From NCBI GenBank assembly GCA_034509425.1, contig JAVTVJ010000070.1:2852001-2916000 (forward strand): a stretch of DNA of 64,000 nucleotides, given 5' to 3'. This DNA is from Eopsaltria australis (Eukaryota; Chordata; Aves; Passeriformes; Petroicidae). The notes beneath the pieces are model-generated. The model was not told the origin of the DNA, did no database searches, and was given only the letters and a program-made list of their open reading frames with translations. Every line of letters begins with the position of its first letter. The first letter of the stretch is position 1. Both the position numbers and the translations under genes were made by a program. Shown piece by piece: positions 34,101-48,900 of this stretch.

Positions 34101-35178
34101 ATACCAAAATACAACCAAATACTACTAAAAGATATTAGAAGAGCTCAGGCAGTTGTGTGTAAAAGTGATAGTTAATTTTCCATTGACTCCTTGCCTGCTG
34201 GTCGGATCTCATGGTAAATTAAGGATCAGCCCATCATGTTAATAGTTCATAAGTTAATGGGCTAAAATATCAGTTCTAATGAGAGCCCAACACTGTGTTT
34301 AAGTATTTACAGCAGTATAAATTCATAGCAATTTCACTGATATTTGGAAAGGTTGGATACAAATAAGATGAGAATCAGCTTTTTAAAAAGGAAATGTCAC
34401 AGGCCAAAGTGATATGTCCAAAAGGAGGGCTGGGTTTTCATTTTGAATAATGTTCCTTATATCAGGAAAGAAGTATTGCTTACACAATGCTTTCCCAAGC
34501 AGAAGGTCATTTGAAAAGTGGAGTGAAGGAGGGAGTTGATCAGATTTTCTTTTGTGTGTTAACAGCATGTCATCAGGAATGTCCATTTCTTAGTGGTAGG
34601 ACAGATTCTTGGACTAAGGAGACATTTTCAAAGGGTCATCAATCTGACCTTTTGCATCACAATAATATTTGGACACCGTAGTGGACTAATTCAGAGTACC
34701 TATATCCAAGCTAACTCTTTGCACAGCAGAGACGGAGAGAGATGTGAGCGTGGCATCCATGAAAAACAATATTCTATGTAGTGCATTAAACAGTGAGCAA
34801 TGTAGAGAATATAGATGAGTTGATTTTGAAAGGCAGTGCTTTTCTCTACTTTGGATTACATTTCTAAATTCATTAAGTCAGCCCTTATAAAAGTGTGAGA
34901 GGAGATGGCGGTGCCTACTATCTTCTCTTACCTTTCAGGTGAACCGGTGAAGCACGCAATGGCCTAAATAAGGAAAAAGGAAAGCAGAAATAAATGTTAA
35001 CATGTAACAATTAAGGAATTCACCTAAATTCTAGCAAGCCATTTTATTTTCAGGCTGTAATCTGTGTCTGACTCACCTGGGTGAGGTCCCTCATCATAAA
35101 TTCTATAGGGGAAGAGTTACCAGCTCTCCTTTATGTCTTTCCCAAAGACTAAGTAATTGTTTGCTTGCCTGTGACTTG
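31150..35178. other. AT-rich unique block, no feature seen
   Basis: No exon or transposon recognised. 32265-32297 carries two near-identical GAGAGTTCCTT words; 33830-33850 is T-rich. Confidence 0.55.
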
Positions 35179-35205
35179 ATATTCTATGATTTCCTCATAG
35201 AATAT
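35179..35205. other. Perfect 11-bp hairpin resembling two opposed CR1 tails
   Basis: ATATTCTATGA (35179-35189) is exactly complementary to TCATAGAATAT (35195-35205), with loop TTTCC. The word ATATTCTATGA is the CR1 terminal sequence, so the hairpin looks like a tail unit facing its own complement. No CR1 body is recognisable on either side. Confidence 0.85.
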
Positions 35206-38200
35206 ATCTAAAGTAGCCTGGTATTTGGGTACTCTTTTGCTTTCTAGGGAGAATTGGCAGCTAAAGACAGGTGCTCTAAATCATGACTGTTTACTCTTTT
35301 CACTGGGTTTTCAGTGTAAGCAGGTATGCCTTGACAAAAGGAAGGAATTCAAGGGGAACTACTTACTCTTGTTTTGTTTGTTTTTGTTTGTTTGGTCTGT
35401 TTTGGGGTTTTTTTTGTGGAACCTGATTCAAGTTAGAAGAGGAAACAGGTTTACTGTGGGCTTTTCTGTGGGTTTTTTTGTGAGTCCCAGGTATACAGTA
35501 AGATCTTGTGTGCTTTGGGAATGTTTATGACCAGATAGTTAAGAAACTTCTCTGACAGCAAATTTGACACCTAAGGGTTCCCTCCATGTGACATTAGAGA
35601 CATAGTACAAGACCTGTCTCCTTGAACTGTGATATGTACTCAACCCATGACAATCAGAAGAGGTGAGACTGTTGCAATTGCCCATTTAATTTAATTTGTT
35701 GAGTTCTGGCTTTAAGAACTACACCCATGAAAGTGAAAGCTGAGCCTTTGGTGAGTTGTAAATTGAAATTATGCCATAGAATTTAGGGTCACACACTGGA
35801 CAGTACTGATTAGTAGCAGCAAATAAGCACTCTTTCACTGGGGGATTATTAGTTACCAGGTTTGGGGTTGTGGTTTTCTTAAATCATAAGATTTTAAAAG
35901 GCTTTGTATGTTGGGGTTCTTTTTATGAGCAAGTGATCTAGTTAAATTACAAGTTATATTGAAACAAAGTGTTCTGTTGCTTATGTAGGTCTTTGAATCT
36001 CTCTGATATGGAACATAAAATAGAGAAATCTTTTTACCATTACTTTTTAATTTTAAACTACAATAACCAATTCTTCACAGAATTCCATTAATACCTCTAA
36101 ATTTCCAAACTTTAGTCAATGGACTTAAGAAGAGTTTTGCTCCCTCTTCTTGTTAGTTTCTTTAATGCTCATTGTCCCTAGCTTACCCATCTATTTCATT
36201 GCATTTGTCCCAAACTTGAAAAAACTTCAACTTTTAGCTTTGAAAATTTTTGTAAGAATTTTTTACTAGCTCTGGAATTTAATTCTGCAGGGACTTTGAG
36301 ATTTTCTTTCATTTTGAATCAAGTCTCAAGAATGAACATATGAGCTTGCCAGAAACCCTGAATCAAATTTATTTTTAATTAAAAATATTGATTTTGGATG
36401 GAAGAGAAGGAAGTATTTAAAGAAGAGAACAAACATATTCCTTCTTAAAAAATACTCTTTAAAGTGTAAGAACTTGGGTGAAATTAAACAGATGGGATCA
36501 AAATTGCAAGGAGCAGATTTTGATCTAAGGGATCATTATATATTTAGAGAAATCTTAAAAGAAATAATATTGAGGCTCTGATCATATTTAATGAAGGTGA
36601 ATAAGCCGTATTACCCACATATTTTCTTGAAATATTATTAAGGGGATATGAGCACTTTGTACGTTTTGGTGGTCTGGATACGAATAAGGATTAACACAGC
36701 AAGACATCCTCTTGGAAGCTGAAATAGCAAGAATGTCAGGGGCTGTCCTTTCTTTCATTAGTTGCCATTGATAGTGGAATATGAACCTGAACTGGATTAT
36801 ATTTGCAACTCCTTGGGATTCTACTGGGATTTTTCACGGAGTTGATATACCTGACATGTTGTAACAGTTATGAGTGTGGCACATATCAATGTACAGTCAC
36901 AGAAGAGCTTTCTGCTGGTTTCTCCTGTGTGTCATGTGTTGGTCTAAAGGCTCAATACTCCAATAGGCCAAGAGCATCCTGCGCAAGACTGCATTTTCTG
37001 TGGAGAGGTTGCATGCAGAAACATGCAATACTGTTGCCTGCTTGGTGCTCATGACCCAAACTTTTCTCCTCTGTTTTCTCTTTTGCTTCTGAAAAGAATT
37101 AAATCCCCCTCTTCCCATTTCATTTGGCAAAACTTGGGGAGATAGAATTTCTCCCTCTACGTTTTTGTATACCTTAGGGAGGCTTCGCTTTCTGTGTTTT
37201 TTAAAATTCAAAAATTCTGTACTTCCCCTGCTTTGGGTTTGGAAACTCATTTCAGATTTCCTCAGTAAAAAGAACCATGAACTACTGCAGCGGGTATTTC
37301 TGCTTTGGCTATGTCAATATATTTTAACAGCAGCAAGCCTGTCAAAATATATTTAAGAACCAACAGCACTTTTGAAAACTAAGTGAGGTTCTTTTTAAAG
37401 CTTCTTTTCTGTGGAAAATGTGGAACCTTTTATACACACAAAGAATACCATTGGGGAGACATAAAATCTCAAAGAATTATTGAATATGAGCACCAGCTGC
37501 CCGTGTCCTCAGCCATGCCCTGAATCTCATTTGTGTTACAGTTCTAGTCTTCAGCATTGTGTCTGTAAGGGAGATTTCCTGTAAAGACCTTGACTTGTTT
37601 TCATTGCAATTCCAGAAGATGCAAGGACAAGAAGGAAAAGATAGTGCAGTGTGAAGCAGAATTTTCTTTAGAGTGCATTGCCTGGAGGCAGATATTTGTT
37701 ATGTCACCACTTGTCTCTCTCTCCACTCCAAAGAGTTCTCCCCTGCGGCTCCTGCTATATGGGTACACAATCCTATAAAGAAATCCCAGGAAGAAGAAGG
37801 TGCTGCTTTCTCCACTTGAGCACAGGTTTTTGCATTATTGTTTGATCCTGGTCTTCCTATTCAGTCTGAGGAGAACTTGATCCTGTACACATTGAAGACA
37901 GTGACAAATCTGCCACCAGATTTTACTGGCTCAGAAACAGGTTTTATTAATCTTTTCTCTGGGAGGCCTTTGCCTTGTCTGGAAGGGTGACAGGGAAAAA
38001 GAAGTCTTGTTGGGATTGATCTTCCTACAGTTTTGATTAAAGTGCAGTATGGTAATATTGAGATATATGTAATGTGTGTGTGTGTCTATCGTATGAACAG
38101 GAAATACAGCACAGGTTAAGATGCATGGCATAAATCATACACATAAGATATATTCAAATATACACATATATACACACATACTTATTCTACAAATGCATAT

Positions 38201-40825
38201 GTATTTTTCATATGTGCATGATGTTGACTATGTGCTATGCTGTAATTACTGTCCACGTGCAATCTGTCAAAATGTGATCCTTTCAGATTATGGCTCCCTT
38301 GCAAGTGGAAAGCTGCTAGCTGTGGTGAATAGCTAAGTTCTAATTTGGCAGTGGCCTTCATTTCTACTTCAAAACACTCCCTTGCACATATACAAATTTC
38401 CAGAATGGGCTTTTTTTCCCTTTGGTGCATTTTAGTTGCTACCCTGAGCTATTCGGTAATACTGTAGCACTGAAGAGAGCAGCTGTTTCAGGAGTGCCTT
38501 ATTTAAAGACAGCACTGTATCACAAATAAAGAAGAGTGAAGAAGGGAATCAGACTGTGTGGGTTGCTCATTCTGGAGAAGACAGGAAGGAAACATAAATA
38601 AAAAATATTCATGACAATCCTAGATGTGTAAACTATCTGGCTTTATTGCAGCCAGTTGTGCCTAGCAGTAGGAAGACACCTGTCTGCGCCTTGCAGAGAT
38701 TTGAATGTAAGGTCTGGTGGGAACAACACCTCTCATATTGAGTTTTTCTAATGTTCATTCACATCACACCCCAGAATTTGTGATTATTAGACATGTGCAA
38801 TGATTATTTTTGGACCAGCATGCAAAAATACCCATGGACCACTGCTTGGAATGTCCCAGAAATGTGCTTAGTTTTGATTCACTTTTTTTTTATTTTGTAA
38901 TGTCCCTTTTGGAATGCACTTCCTCTCTTTTGCCCCTACCCTCAGAGTTCTTTCAAAACTTAGTTCTTCTTTTTCTACTATATTTTCATTTGATTAATTT
39001 CTGGGTCTGATCCAGAGATTGTTAATTCCACAGCAAAACTACACTAGCTTCAACAGATCCCTAGGATCAGGTCCTAATAGACATTTAAGTATGGTGTTAA
39101 AGAAATTGCTCTGAGGCTTAAAACCCATTAGACATCCATGAGGCAGGTAAAGTGGTGAGGAGTTTTTTGTCTGCTCTATTCTGATTAATACGTCTTTCAC
39201 CTCCTAGTCAGCTTTATTTCATCAGATGTTAATTCTGCAGGACATTATAACTCAGTTACAGCATTCCTTCTTAATTATTTTACATTATCTATGATGTGAG
39301 AACAGTCGTGAAACATGGATTTTAGTTAATAGCTTTTCCCTCTTTTCTGCCTTCTGTTTCAAAACATGAAGGAAGAAAGTGTGCAATTTCCAGGTCCCTG
39401 CCAGAGTGTCCTCGAGGTAAAGGAAGCAGCACTGCAGCATCCCCTGCATTGGTGTTAGGGAGTTTTGCCTTGTACAGCTTAAGCAGGCAACATGGCAATT
39501 ACTCACAAGGCTTCTCAGATGATCCTGTGAATTTACCCCAAAAGGATCCACAGCAATTATAGCAGCTAGTGAGGCTCAAATGGAAAACCCCATAGACAAG
39601 GGAAAAGGAAGAGGCAGCAGACATTTTCAGGACTGGATACGAGCTGTGCTGTAAATGTTCCTCCACCTGCAGTTTCAGCTGAGAGTGTTTGGTGCTGAGT
39701 CTGCAGTTGCATGGAGTGGTCCCTTTACATATTGTGTGGGATCTGATAAATTTTTGTAGGATATTTTCCAGTTGTGCTCTCATCACGTTGATTTAATGGC
39801 CCTTAAGAGAAACCATAAAAGTGCTTTCTGGTTAGTGGGCCCCAGCTGGTCCTCATAGTATTGCATAATACAGCAGGCTAAGTTAACTATAGATTAATGA
39901 TTATGAAATGTCTTGCTTAACCATATAATTTTTCAAACATACAAGGCATTGGATAAAATACAGTTCACTGAGGTAACAAGATGACTACATTCATGAAGGA
40001 AAAAGGCTTAAGAGGTGAGGTATATTTTAATCCAACCGAGATAAGATTTTCCACAGGCCAACCACGGCGCTGGCCAGACATTTTGTGATATATGGGGAGT
40101 CATATATGTGCACATGCATAATTGTGTGCCTCTCTTCATATGTGTGTTTTCCCTTAAGGACTGAAGGGTGACGGCTCACTGCTGGAATCCTTTCTCCGCT
40201 TTCATTACCAGGCAGCAGTGCAAAGAGCCAAGAGTATCATTTGCGGATTATCAGGCTCTCTGGTGAGGCTAACATTGCAAGGCTGTATGAAACTGAGGTC
40301 CCCTACATCACCCATCCTATGAGTTCCTGCTCTCCTACCAGCACCAAAGCAGTTGAACGGCTTGGTAACTGGTGAAGCCTTAAAGTCTCATCCTACTCCC
40401 ACCAAACACAGTGGCCACAGGTCTCTTGATTCAGGTGGGGACAATGCTTGGGGAAGCATAACCTATGAGATGCTGCTGTACCTGGAGGCTTATTTACACA
40501 GTTTGACAAGAGCTCAAGGCCCTCCGTGGTTCCCGATTGCCATAAAGGGAAAACATGAGTAAAGGAAATGATACAAACAAGTGAGGGTATGGTGGTTTAC
40601 TTTTTAGTAAGTGAGCCAAAAATAGTATGTACAGGAATCTAAAGTGCCATTCAACAGACTGTTGAGGAAAATCCATACGATAGTAAGGGGCCAGGACAAG
40701 ATACTGTTTATAAAATAGACCTGATGAGACCCTGGTTTGCTTCTATCCCTCTGCTTCATCTACTACCACATCACCTCAATGGCTGTTAAAGTTGCATGTG
40801 CTTTTCTCAAACTACAGGCAAACTA
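35206..40825. other. AT-rich unique block, no gene seen
   Basis: Only short low-complexity words (TG run near 38072-38085, TA/CA words at 38155-38182). The 117-codon minus frame at 36897-37250 has no recognisable domain. Confidence 0.5.
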
Positions 40826-40880
40826 GAAAATTAAATATATATTAAAAATATATAAAATATATATAAAGTATATAAAATGG
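40826..40880. repeat. AT-rich low-complexity stretch with TATATA words
   Basis: AAATATATATTAAAAATATA and similar words repeat at short irregular spacing. Easily melted, partly self-complementary DNA; no other interpretation is supported. Confidence 0.8.
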
Positions 40881-43800
40881 ATTGTGGAAAGTCAATAGCA
40901 ATTCCACTTGCAGGCATAAACCCACAGTTACCCAAAGCTGCCTCTGGCTCCCTATAAGGTAAGAAAGCCCAAATTTGACATGCAATACCCTGAAATCAGG
41001 TGCAGATTCATTTTGTGCCCCTTTTCCCTAGACATGATGCAGCCTGCAAGAGTTTTGATGGGGTGCAGTCCAAGCACCTTATTTTTTCAGGTGATGCTGA
41101 ACATTTAAGGCAATATAAATAATGTAAGATGAGAAATGGCCAGCAATATCAAGCAAGCTAAATTAAAGGTGGGTATTAAAAGCTGAAAGCATAGATTTTT
41201 TTTGTGGTTTATTTTTTTCAAAGTTAAAATGCAAACGAGAAATCTCCCTTCTAAGCACCCGCAGCTCAGCAGATACGTATCCAAAGTTAGAACTCTCCAC
41301 CACAGATTCAGTGGCTGTTGTCAATCATCTGTTATGACAATGTGGAACATTTAAAGCAACTGAACCATGAGGTTTTTTCTTGGATCTGCCAAATCTGGGT
41401 ACTGAGGAAATGAAACATGTCATTTGTCGGAAATATCTTTAAGGCTGACAGCCTAGATCAGGGCACGAAATGATCACTCCTGGGGTTTTTTAAAAAGCTT
41501 TTCAGCATGCACCTTAGCCCATCTAATGAAGAAAAAACAACACTAGAAATCTAGTTGCTTTTGATTTTTAATGCACAATTGGCTGTGTTTTTAATTTTAA
41601 GCAGCAACTAATTCCATTTTTTGAAGATGCAGCATAAAAAAAGAGGAATATTTTCCTCTCCTTCTATAGAGTTTTTATAGCTAACAACTAAAGGAGATAT
41701 TGACGAATTAAGTATTGTTGTCTTGTCTAGTTGTTTGTGCCATCAGAATTTGTACTTCTGACAGGTAAATTTTTCACTGCTTAAAGTTGAGACATGGTGT
41801 GTATTTCAAGAGCTACAGTTTGTCAGCAGTTGGATTTTCATGTCGAGTTACTTGAGCCTGAATTAATTTCAGATATACCCAGAATAATCTTGATCTTTTT
41901 GGACTGAGCTGGCTGGAAAAGGAAGTATGTGGCTTACACACTTTTCCTTATGTTTACCTACAAAGCAGCAGCCTCTTTTGTGTGCTTGAGGGAAAAACCA
42001 ATTGTTTCCTTCCTTGGAACAGGAAACCACAGTCTGTTCGTTCTGGCTGGTCCACTGTGACTGAGCATATCCCATCATCAGCTTCTGCTGATGGAAACAG
42101 GGAAAAGAGTTTACGCTGGATTTCTTCCTAATGAAGTTAAAAAACAATTTAAATTACAGGAGGTGCAGTAATTAGTACAGAACCACTTGAAACATGGCAA
42201 ATTCAGAGACTGAATTTCAACCTCACCTGGATGTTTCAGAGGTAAATATGGCCCAGTGGCACTCTGGGATGGGCTTCCTAACCAGATGTAGATAAAACAG
42301 CATTTAGGAAATATGTTTGCAGATTCACTTTGTGCAAGGATTTAATGAACATAAATAGAACTTTTGTAGACATTATAGGTATGAAATGGAAATGTGGAAG
42401 TGGAAGGAATCTCTTTAATTGTTTTATCTTGCTCATATACACTCATATGCAGAAGTACTTCTCTCTGTGTAGTCCTAAGCAAGCTTTTTAATATCTCCTT
42501 AACTGCCTGATGTCAGACAATCTTGTGAAGAGTTACTCTTGGACAGTACAAGGGAAGCATTGACTGAAGCAGAAGCTGAGATAAAGTTCAGAATCATTTC
42601 ATAGACACAGTAACCTCTGGTGTATGAGAACTCATCAGAGACGAGTTTTCAAACTTTACCTCTTGTTTTCTACCTGTGATGCTCAACTTCTTTTCTGTCA
42701 TCTCTTTCTGTCTGACTTCTCTATGGCTTATGTTTGGATTAGACAGTAAAATATCCTAATGATGATGTGAATTAGAATAAAAGCCTTGGAAAAAAACTTT
42801 GTTAAAAATTTACAGTGAATGGCTAGAGATACGTAGAAATTTTTAGCTATTGTGTGCAGATTGTAAGAGAAATTCCTTTGTGAAAAGTGTTGCAAAATAC
42901 TATTCTGAGTTGAAAAACATGAAAAAAGAGTGAATAATCTGAAGAAGGTTTGTCTCATTTGTCATTTGTTACATGACTTTTCTTTGGGTTGATTATTGCA
43001 TCTGGTTGGGAGATCATGTGCAATGTGATGTGTGGAGTCAAGCTTCTGAGTCTCTAGGACAAAGAAAAGATATTTGAGTGTGGGACTGGAGAAACACAGA
43101 AAGGCAGTGAGATTTAGAGCTGGGACTCATGGTTGAAGGGACTACTCTGTTTCAGTGGAGCATTGTGACAAAATCTACCAGAAGTCCTTGCAAAGTGGGC
43201 TTGTGCAGATTAAGTTACAACAAGAGTTGTGCTGATTGCATTGGGATGAATTTCATGCATGCTGATATGTTAGAAAACAACAGTCAGTTCTTTCATGTCA
43301 AAAAGGTAGCCCAAGCATTTCAAGGAAGAAATACTTTCTGGAGGAATATGACTGCAGACTATCATTTTGTGCCATGGACAATGGTTGCATAAATGCTTGT
43401 CTTTTTAATTTAATGCTACATTGCTGCTTTTAAAATTTCATCATAATATATACTGGATTGTTTTGAGAAAAGAAGGAATTCATATACAGCTACAATAGTC
43501 TGATTAGGGGACCAAATTAACAGGATAATTTAGAGAGAGAATCAGAAGGCTGATCTGCTGAAACATCTTTTTAATTAAATCAATTTAATTATAAATAGGT
43601 GTAATATTGTACCTGTAAAGAAGACTCAAAACTAGAAAAGAGAAGGAAGGTAAGGATTAAATACTTCATTGGGAGCCAGGAATGTGGTGTGTCTCAGCAG
43701 AACCATTACACCTTGTCTATAGAAACCTGCAAGGCATATTTAAGACTTATTCAGTTTGCGAAGAGCAATCAAATAATGTTGTAAGTCCGCTAAGAAACTC

Positions 43801-45138
43801 TGTTTTGGCTTATAAATATAGTACTGTGGGTGGGGAAAACTCCTAACTCACTAATATGGTCACACCTTTTCCATGTTCTCTGGGTAAAGAAAGCCATCCA
43901 AATCCATATTTCTTTGTAGTGTTTTAGGATGATTTTTTTTTTTAATAGTATGGGATGGACTCAAATCCATAGGCAAGAGAGTACCTCAACCTCAGTCTGA
44001 AAGTGAACAGTCAGTGCTACAGTACTAGTAAGGTAGCACCTGATTCTGTATCAAAAACGTAGTCAGAGGACTTTTGAAGTCATCAGCATGGCCACAGTCC
44101 ACTAAAAGAATGTCCTGACAGTGCTAATTAAGACTACATTTAATCTAAACACTGGTGGGCTGTGTGCCAAATTTAAGTTGCCCTCAGGTCAGGAAGAAAT
44201 AAGTTCTGAAGATGAATCATTCTGAAGAAATATTTTACTGATACTCAAGACCTTCATTACCTGGAGATCATTTCATTAAGTATTAAGATTTACGAAAGCA
44301 ATCTCTTCTATCATCTTGCCCAAGCTGGATGTCACATGATCAAATGTGTGTGAGACTGGCATTAATAATATTAAAAAGATTGAGATGACTCCTAAGCTAG
44401 AGATTTTGGAAGCAAATGCTTACGTATTTTTCAGTTCAGTGTTTGCCCATTTATTTACAGTACTTCTGTTCTACTAGAGTTCCACTGTCAGAAGGAATGG
44501 AATGAATAGTTAGAGATCTTTCTGTGCACTATATTGATTCAAGATTAAGTGGTCTAATGATAGTTAAAGGCTAAAAGGTGATATAAGTGAAAGCTCCCAA
44601 TAATTTTCCTATCACTTTAAATTAGTTTCCAGAATCCAAAAATTCACTCTGAGCAGTACAGAAAAAGAGCTCCAGCTTCTCTTTTGTTTCAAGGACATCC
44701 AATACCAGTGAAATTAATTGGGATTTGTAGATTTACCATTGTGCCAGCCTTTAAAATAACAGAGGTTTGGAAAATTAATTTTCACCCTGAAGAACAGACT
44801 GGTTCCATCTTTATCAGTAAAACATATTACTTTCTAGTAAAGAAAACACTATAAAACAGATGGTTGGGCTAAGGTCTTTTCACTAATGGAGAATATGATA
44901 TAATTATGAAAGAAGGCAGCTTCATTATAGTGTCAGCATTTAATGATTGGTCAATTTGTCAAGCTCCTCTGAAAAAATTTAAAACCTGCTGAATAGGTGA
45001 AATTTTTGATAATAAAAAATATATATACATCTCCTTAGTATTTTAAGAAGGACTTTTCCTATACAACCAGCCACAATGTTTTCTTAGAGCAAAGCCACAA
45101 TCCTTCAGTGTTTAAATTGCCATACTTCTCAGAGATAT
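40881..45138. other. AT-rich unique block, no feature seen
   Basis: No repeat family or exon recognised. The 92-codon minus frame at 41869-42147 and the 87-codon plus frame at 43129-43392 carry no motif. Confidence 0.55.
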
Positions 45139-45191
45139 GCTAACTCATAAAACAAGATGAAACATGGCTAACTCATGAAACAAGAAGCATG
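45139..45191 (+). repeat. Imperfect 28-bp tandem duplication
   Basis: GCTAACTCATAAAACAAGAT plus GAAACATG (45139-45166) is followed directly by GCTAACTCATGAAACAAGAA plus GCATG (45167-45191). The second copy has one clear substitution and a 3-base loss. A local duplication, older than the one at 26266. Confidence 0.9.
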
Positions 45192-45890
45192 ACTATAAGC
45201 AAAATGTACATGTAATGACACACCTGATTACATGTGCCTCTGAGAAACTACATGCCAAATAAGTGGACTTACTGCAAAACCAGCACTGGTAACAAATATC
45301 AATTATTTGGCTTTCTACGGAGGACTTTTTAATGTTTAGTCTCTTTGAAAATGTAACTCAAATGAAAGTGTGGGACTTGTGGAATACTTGTCGAAGAATG
45401 TGCCAGCTTAAAATCACTAATTAAATTGTAATATATCTTGGATAATTAATTTTATTCATCTGCAGGTTTAACAAAATAAATAACACAATGAAAACCACGA
45501 TGATTCAGTGCTTCAGTGGTGTTCAGTCATTAGAAACTGAAACTTTGTCCAAATTAATCAATTTAGATGAAGTTTCAGCACATTTCATTAAAAATCCTTA
45601 ACCAGGCCTGTTTTACATAGTTCTAGATATCAATATGTATTACTAGATTTAGATTTTTTGTAGTTGACTTTGTATATAGGATCTCTGTAACCTATGAAAT
45701 CAAAAGGCAACACAAGCACAATTTAGTATAGATTTTCTTCTGTACTACTACTAACACAGCTTAAGGACTCAGAAGCTGCATGAATGTATGAGCTAATGCA
45801 GCCAAATGGATTTGCTGAACATGCACTTTAATAATGTTTACAAAATAACTTGTACTTAAGTTTTGGCTAAACATGCTTCCAATGACTTTC
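45192..45890. other. Unique AT-rich sequence, no feature seen
   Basis: Nothing recognised between the tandem duplication and the TG run. Confidence 0.55.
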
Positions 45891-45914
45891 TGTGTGTGTG
45901 TGTGCGTGTGTGTA
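45891..45914 (+). repeat. (TG)n dinucleotide run
   Basis: Twelve TG-type units with one CG interruption at about 45904-45906. Short microsatellite. Confidence 0.92.
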
Positions 45915-48900
45915 TAAAGCAGTACAAATAATCGAAAAAGCAAGTATTACAATCAATTTTTTAAGATAGGAGGCATAACTCAAAGTGACTCTAGTGATGA
46001 TTTCTATTAAAAGGTTTCACATTAAAATACTTTGCATAATGTAAACCAGATTGGCTTGGCTGAAGCCCGATTTTCAAGCAGTTTTAGAGAGCTATTGTTA
46101 ACAGAAATGATCACTTTGTTAAGCTAAGGGCAATTGTATGCAAGTTCTGGAGTATGCCACAGACTTACTATTTGTGGTAAAATTGTGGCAGCTTTCTTAA
46201 CAAGACTGACGGAAAGTTGCCAGTAGCAGGAATTGCTGGTAACCTCAAAACTGCAGCTGTGGTTGTTCTCTCAGGTTACTGAGAAATTATAGCAGAGTTT
46301 GTAACAAAATTTTATCTTATTATATTGAGAGAGAAAGTGGGAGAATGGACACTAAGTGCAGAGGCAAAGAAAAATACCAATATTGAGCAGTCCTCTTTCA
46401 ACTTGAAGACAAAATGGCAACCATCTCAAAGGCTGTCAAGCTTATTAATTATAACTAATTTTAAACTGCTGCTTTGATCTAGCAGAATATTGTAACCCAG
46501 CTTCCCTTCAAAGGAGCTGGAATGACGTTTGGCCTTTTGTAAGGATGCAGCTGATGACCATGATTGAACCTTCAAAAGCCTTCATCAGTCAGGGGGCTCT
46601 GCTCATGCCCTCTCGTGTCCTGAGCCTCCACTGGGATCTCTGCTCCAGAGAGCTCTGTGCAGGGATGTTCGGATATCCAGTGTCTGAGCTGGCTGGTGAC
46701 AAACTGGAACAGAAACCTAAAGCAGTGAGGAGCAGTTGTAAGCTCTCCATCCAGTCCTAAGCATTCAAATACTGCCACTGCAGCCACAGCAAGTTAAGCT
46801 CTGAGTGCCTCTAAAGGGCTTCCCTGCAGTCTTGAAAAGACTGACTTTAGCAGTGTGGTTCAGCTTCTTATTTTCTATCAAACCTGACCAATCCCCTGGA
46901 TCTCAGTTCTCTTCAGGCTTTTTCTTGCACGTCATGAATAAGGTTTCATGACTATAAAAGAGTTGACTGAGAGCAGTGAACATAAATCTAATAGAGCCCT
47001 GAAGTAATTAGTTTACTGAGGAATGAATGCCAAATGACTTGGAGAGAGAATGAGCATAAGAAACCCAAGAAAAACAAACAATTAACAGTGTTTATATTAG
47101 ATTACACACATCAACTTCATTTTCCTATAATATGTTCAACATTTAACTCCACCATTTCTTTGTATTGCAATTGTCTTTAATGGTGGCATCCATGAAATTA
47201 CTTAAATAGAGATATCAAGGTTTTCTTTATTAAGTGTTTTAAATTCATGTGTTTGATTTTATTTCACACATGGCAGAAGCTAATTTTTACTGTGATTCCG
47301 AAAAATGAGGTGGCCCATTTTTTTAACACTGGTGTGTCTTCTGCAGGAAAAATTTGCAAATTTGGAATGTCTTGGTACAACAATACAAAACTATGGAAAG
47401 CCTATAGGTTAGTATACACATACATATAGCATCATTTTCAGTATGGGTACAGGAAGAAACAAGCAGAAAGACTTGACGAGGTGAATCTGGGTGAGCTCCC
47501 AGAGGAGTCCCAGAGGACATCTCTGCTTGCATGTTGGGAACTGGTGAAAAAGTAGTTTCTGAGACTTCTTGCACTGAAGGCATGTGAAATACTTTTTTCT
47601 ACTACCAACTAGTTTGATGATTGAGTCAAATGATGTATCTGATATAAAGATTTAGTCAAATGTTTCCAGGAGCTTAATCTAAAAATAGCTAATGTCTCAG
47701 GAGCTGTGTTGAACAGAAATGGCAGGATTCATTTGCCTACCCACTGTAAAATCAGGCACTGACCTTGATGTTTCATGTCTACATTTATACGCCATTCCTA
47801 GAAATTCATAATTTCTTGACAATACTGTGGAGTTTGATGCCAGTAGCTAATACAAATCTACTCTCTTTCAGTTCTTCTATATCTCCTAGGTTATAAATCT
47901 ACCCTCTAGCTCTACTAGAATGAAACATTTATTACCACATTCAATCTGTGAAAGTCATTTGAATTTGTTTCTCATCAACTTAATGTGATCATATTTCACT
48001 GGACAATGTTGAGGAACAGAAGACAGGTATTTTTGTGAAAGTGTACAGATTTGTTAAAACTTACGTTTGGTCTGTGAGAATTCGTCCAGTCCATGACTTG
48101 ATTCTTCATCTCAATGACCAGAATGGAAACAAAGACTACGTTGTTTCAGAATTTTTACCTGTTGTTGCTCTTTTTCTTACTTTATAACTGAGAATGAGAG
48201 TATGGAGATGCTTTTTCTTTGCACTTGAGTCAGAACAGGAGTGTTTAACAAAGGCTGTGTACTCCCTAACCACTCAAATATTGAGAATTCTGGGGTGGTT
48301 TGAAGCAAATAAACTTTCATGGGGACAGAAAGGACAAGTCATGATGACTTGTTCAAAGGTGAATGAGTGCCCTCTCCAGGAAGATAGGATGCTCAAAATG
48401 CTTCTCATATGCAAATAGAGGGCCCAAACTATGGGCTATATGCCATCATTTTCTTCTCTGGCTGGTTTGCTTTCCATTGGTGGATTGTTTTGGGGTTTTA
48501 TAATGGAATATTTTTAATGTGTTTTTTGAATTTAAGCCAGAAAAACAAAACACTTCTTTTTGGAAATGTTGAAAAGACCTGTTTTGAAATTTCTGCATTT
48601 CTTTCTTATTAATCAGAAACTTTTTTCTGTGACCTGAATTTAGCTATAATTTACAAACATCTTTAGTGCAAAAAGAGCTACCATTTTTGGTGAATGAAAC
48701 AAGGTGGGAGTGCAGGAGTCCTTCCCAATCTTCCCCACAGCCTCACATAGATGGTCCAACCATATCATATATCCTTGCCATATAGCATAACTGCTGCAAT
48801 ATAAGTAAGTGGTATCTGACTCTGCCCATAAAAAGAGAAGAGTTCCTTGCATATTTCAGATATTCAGGTGAAATTAGTGGCTCTTTTCTGTGCAGGGTCT

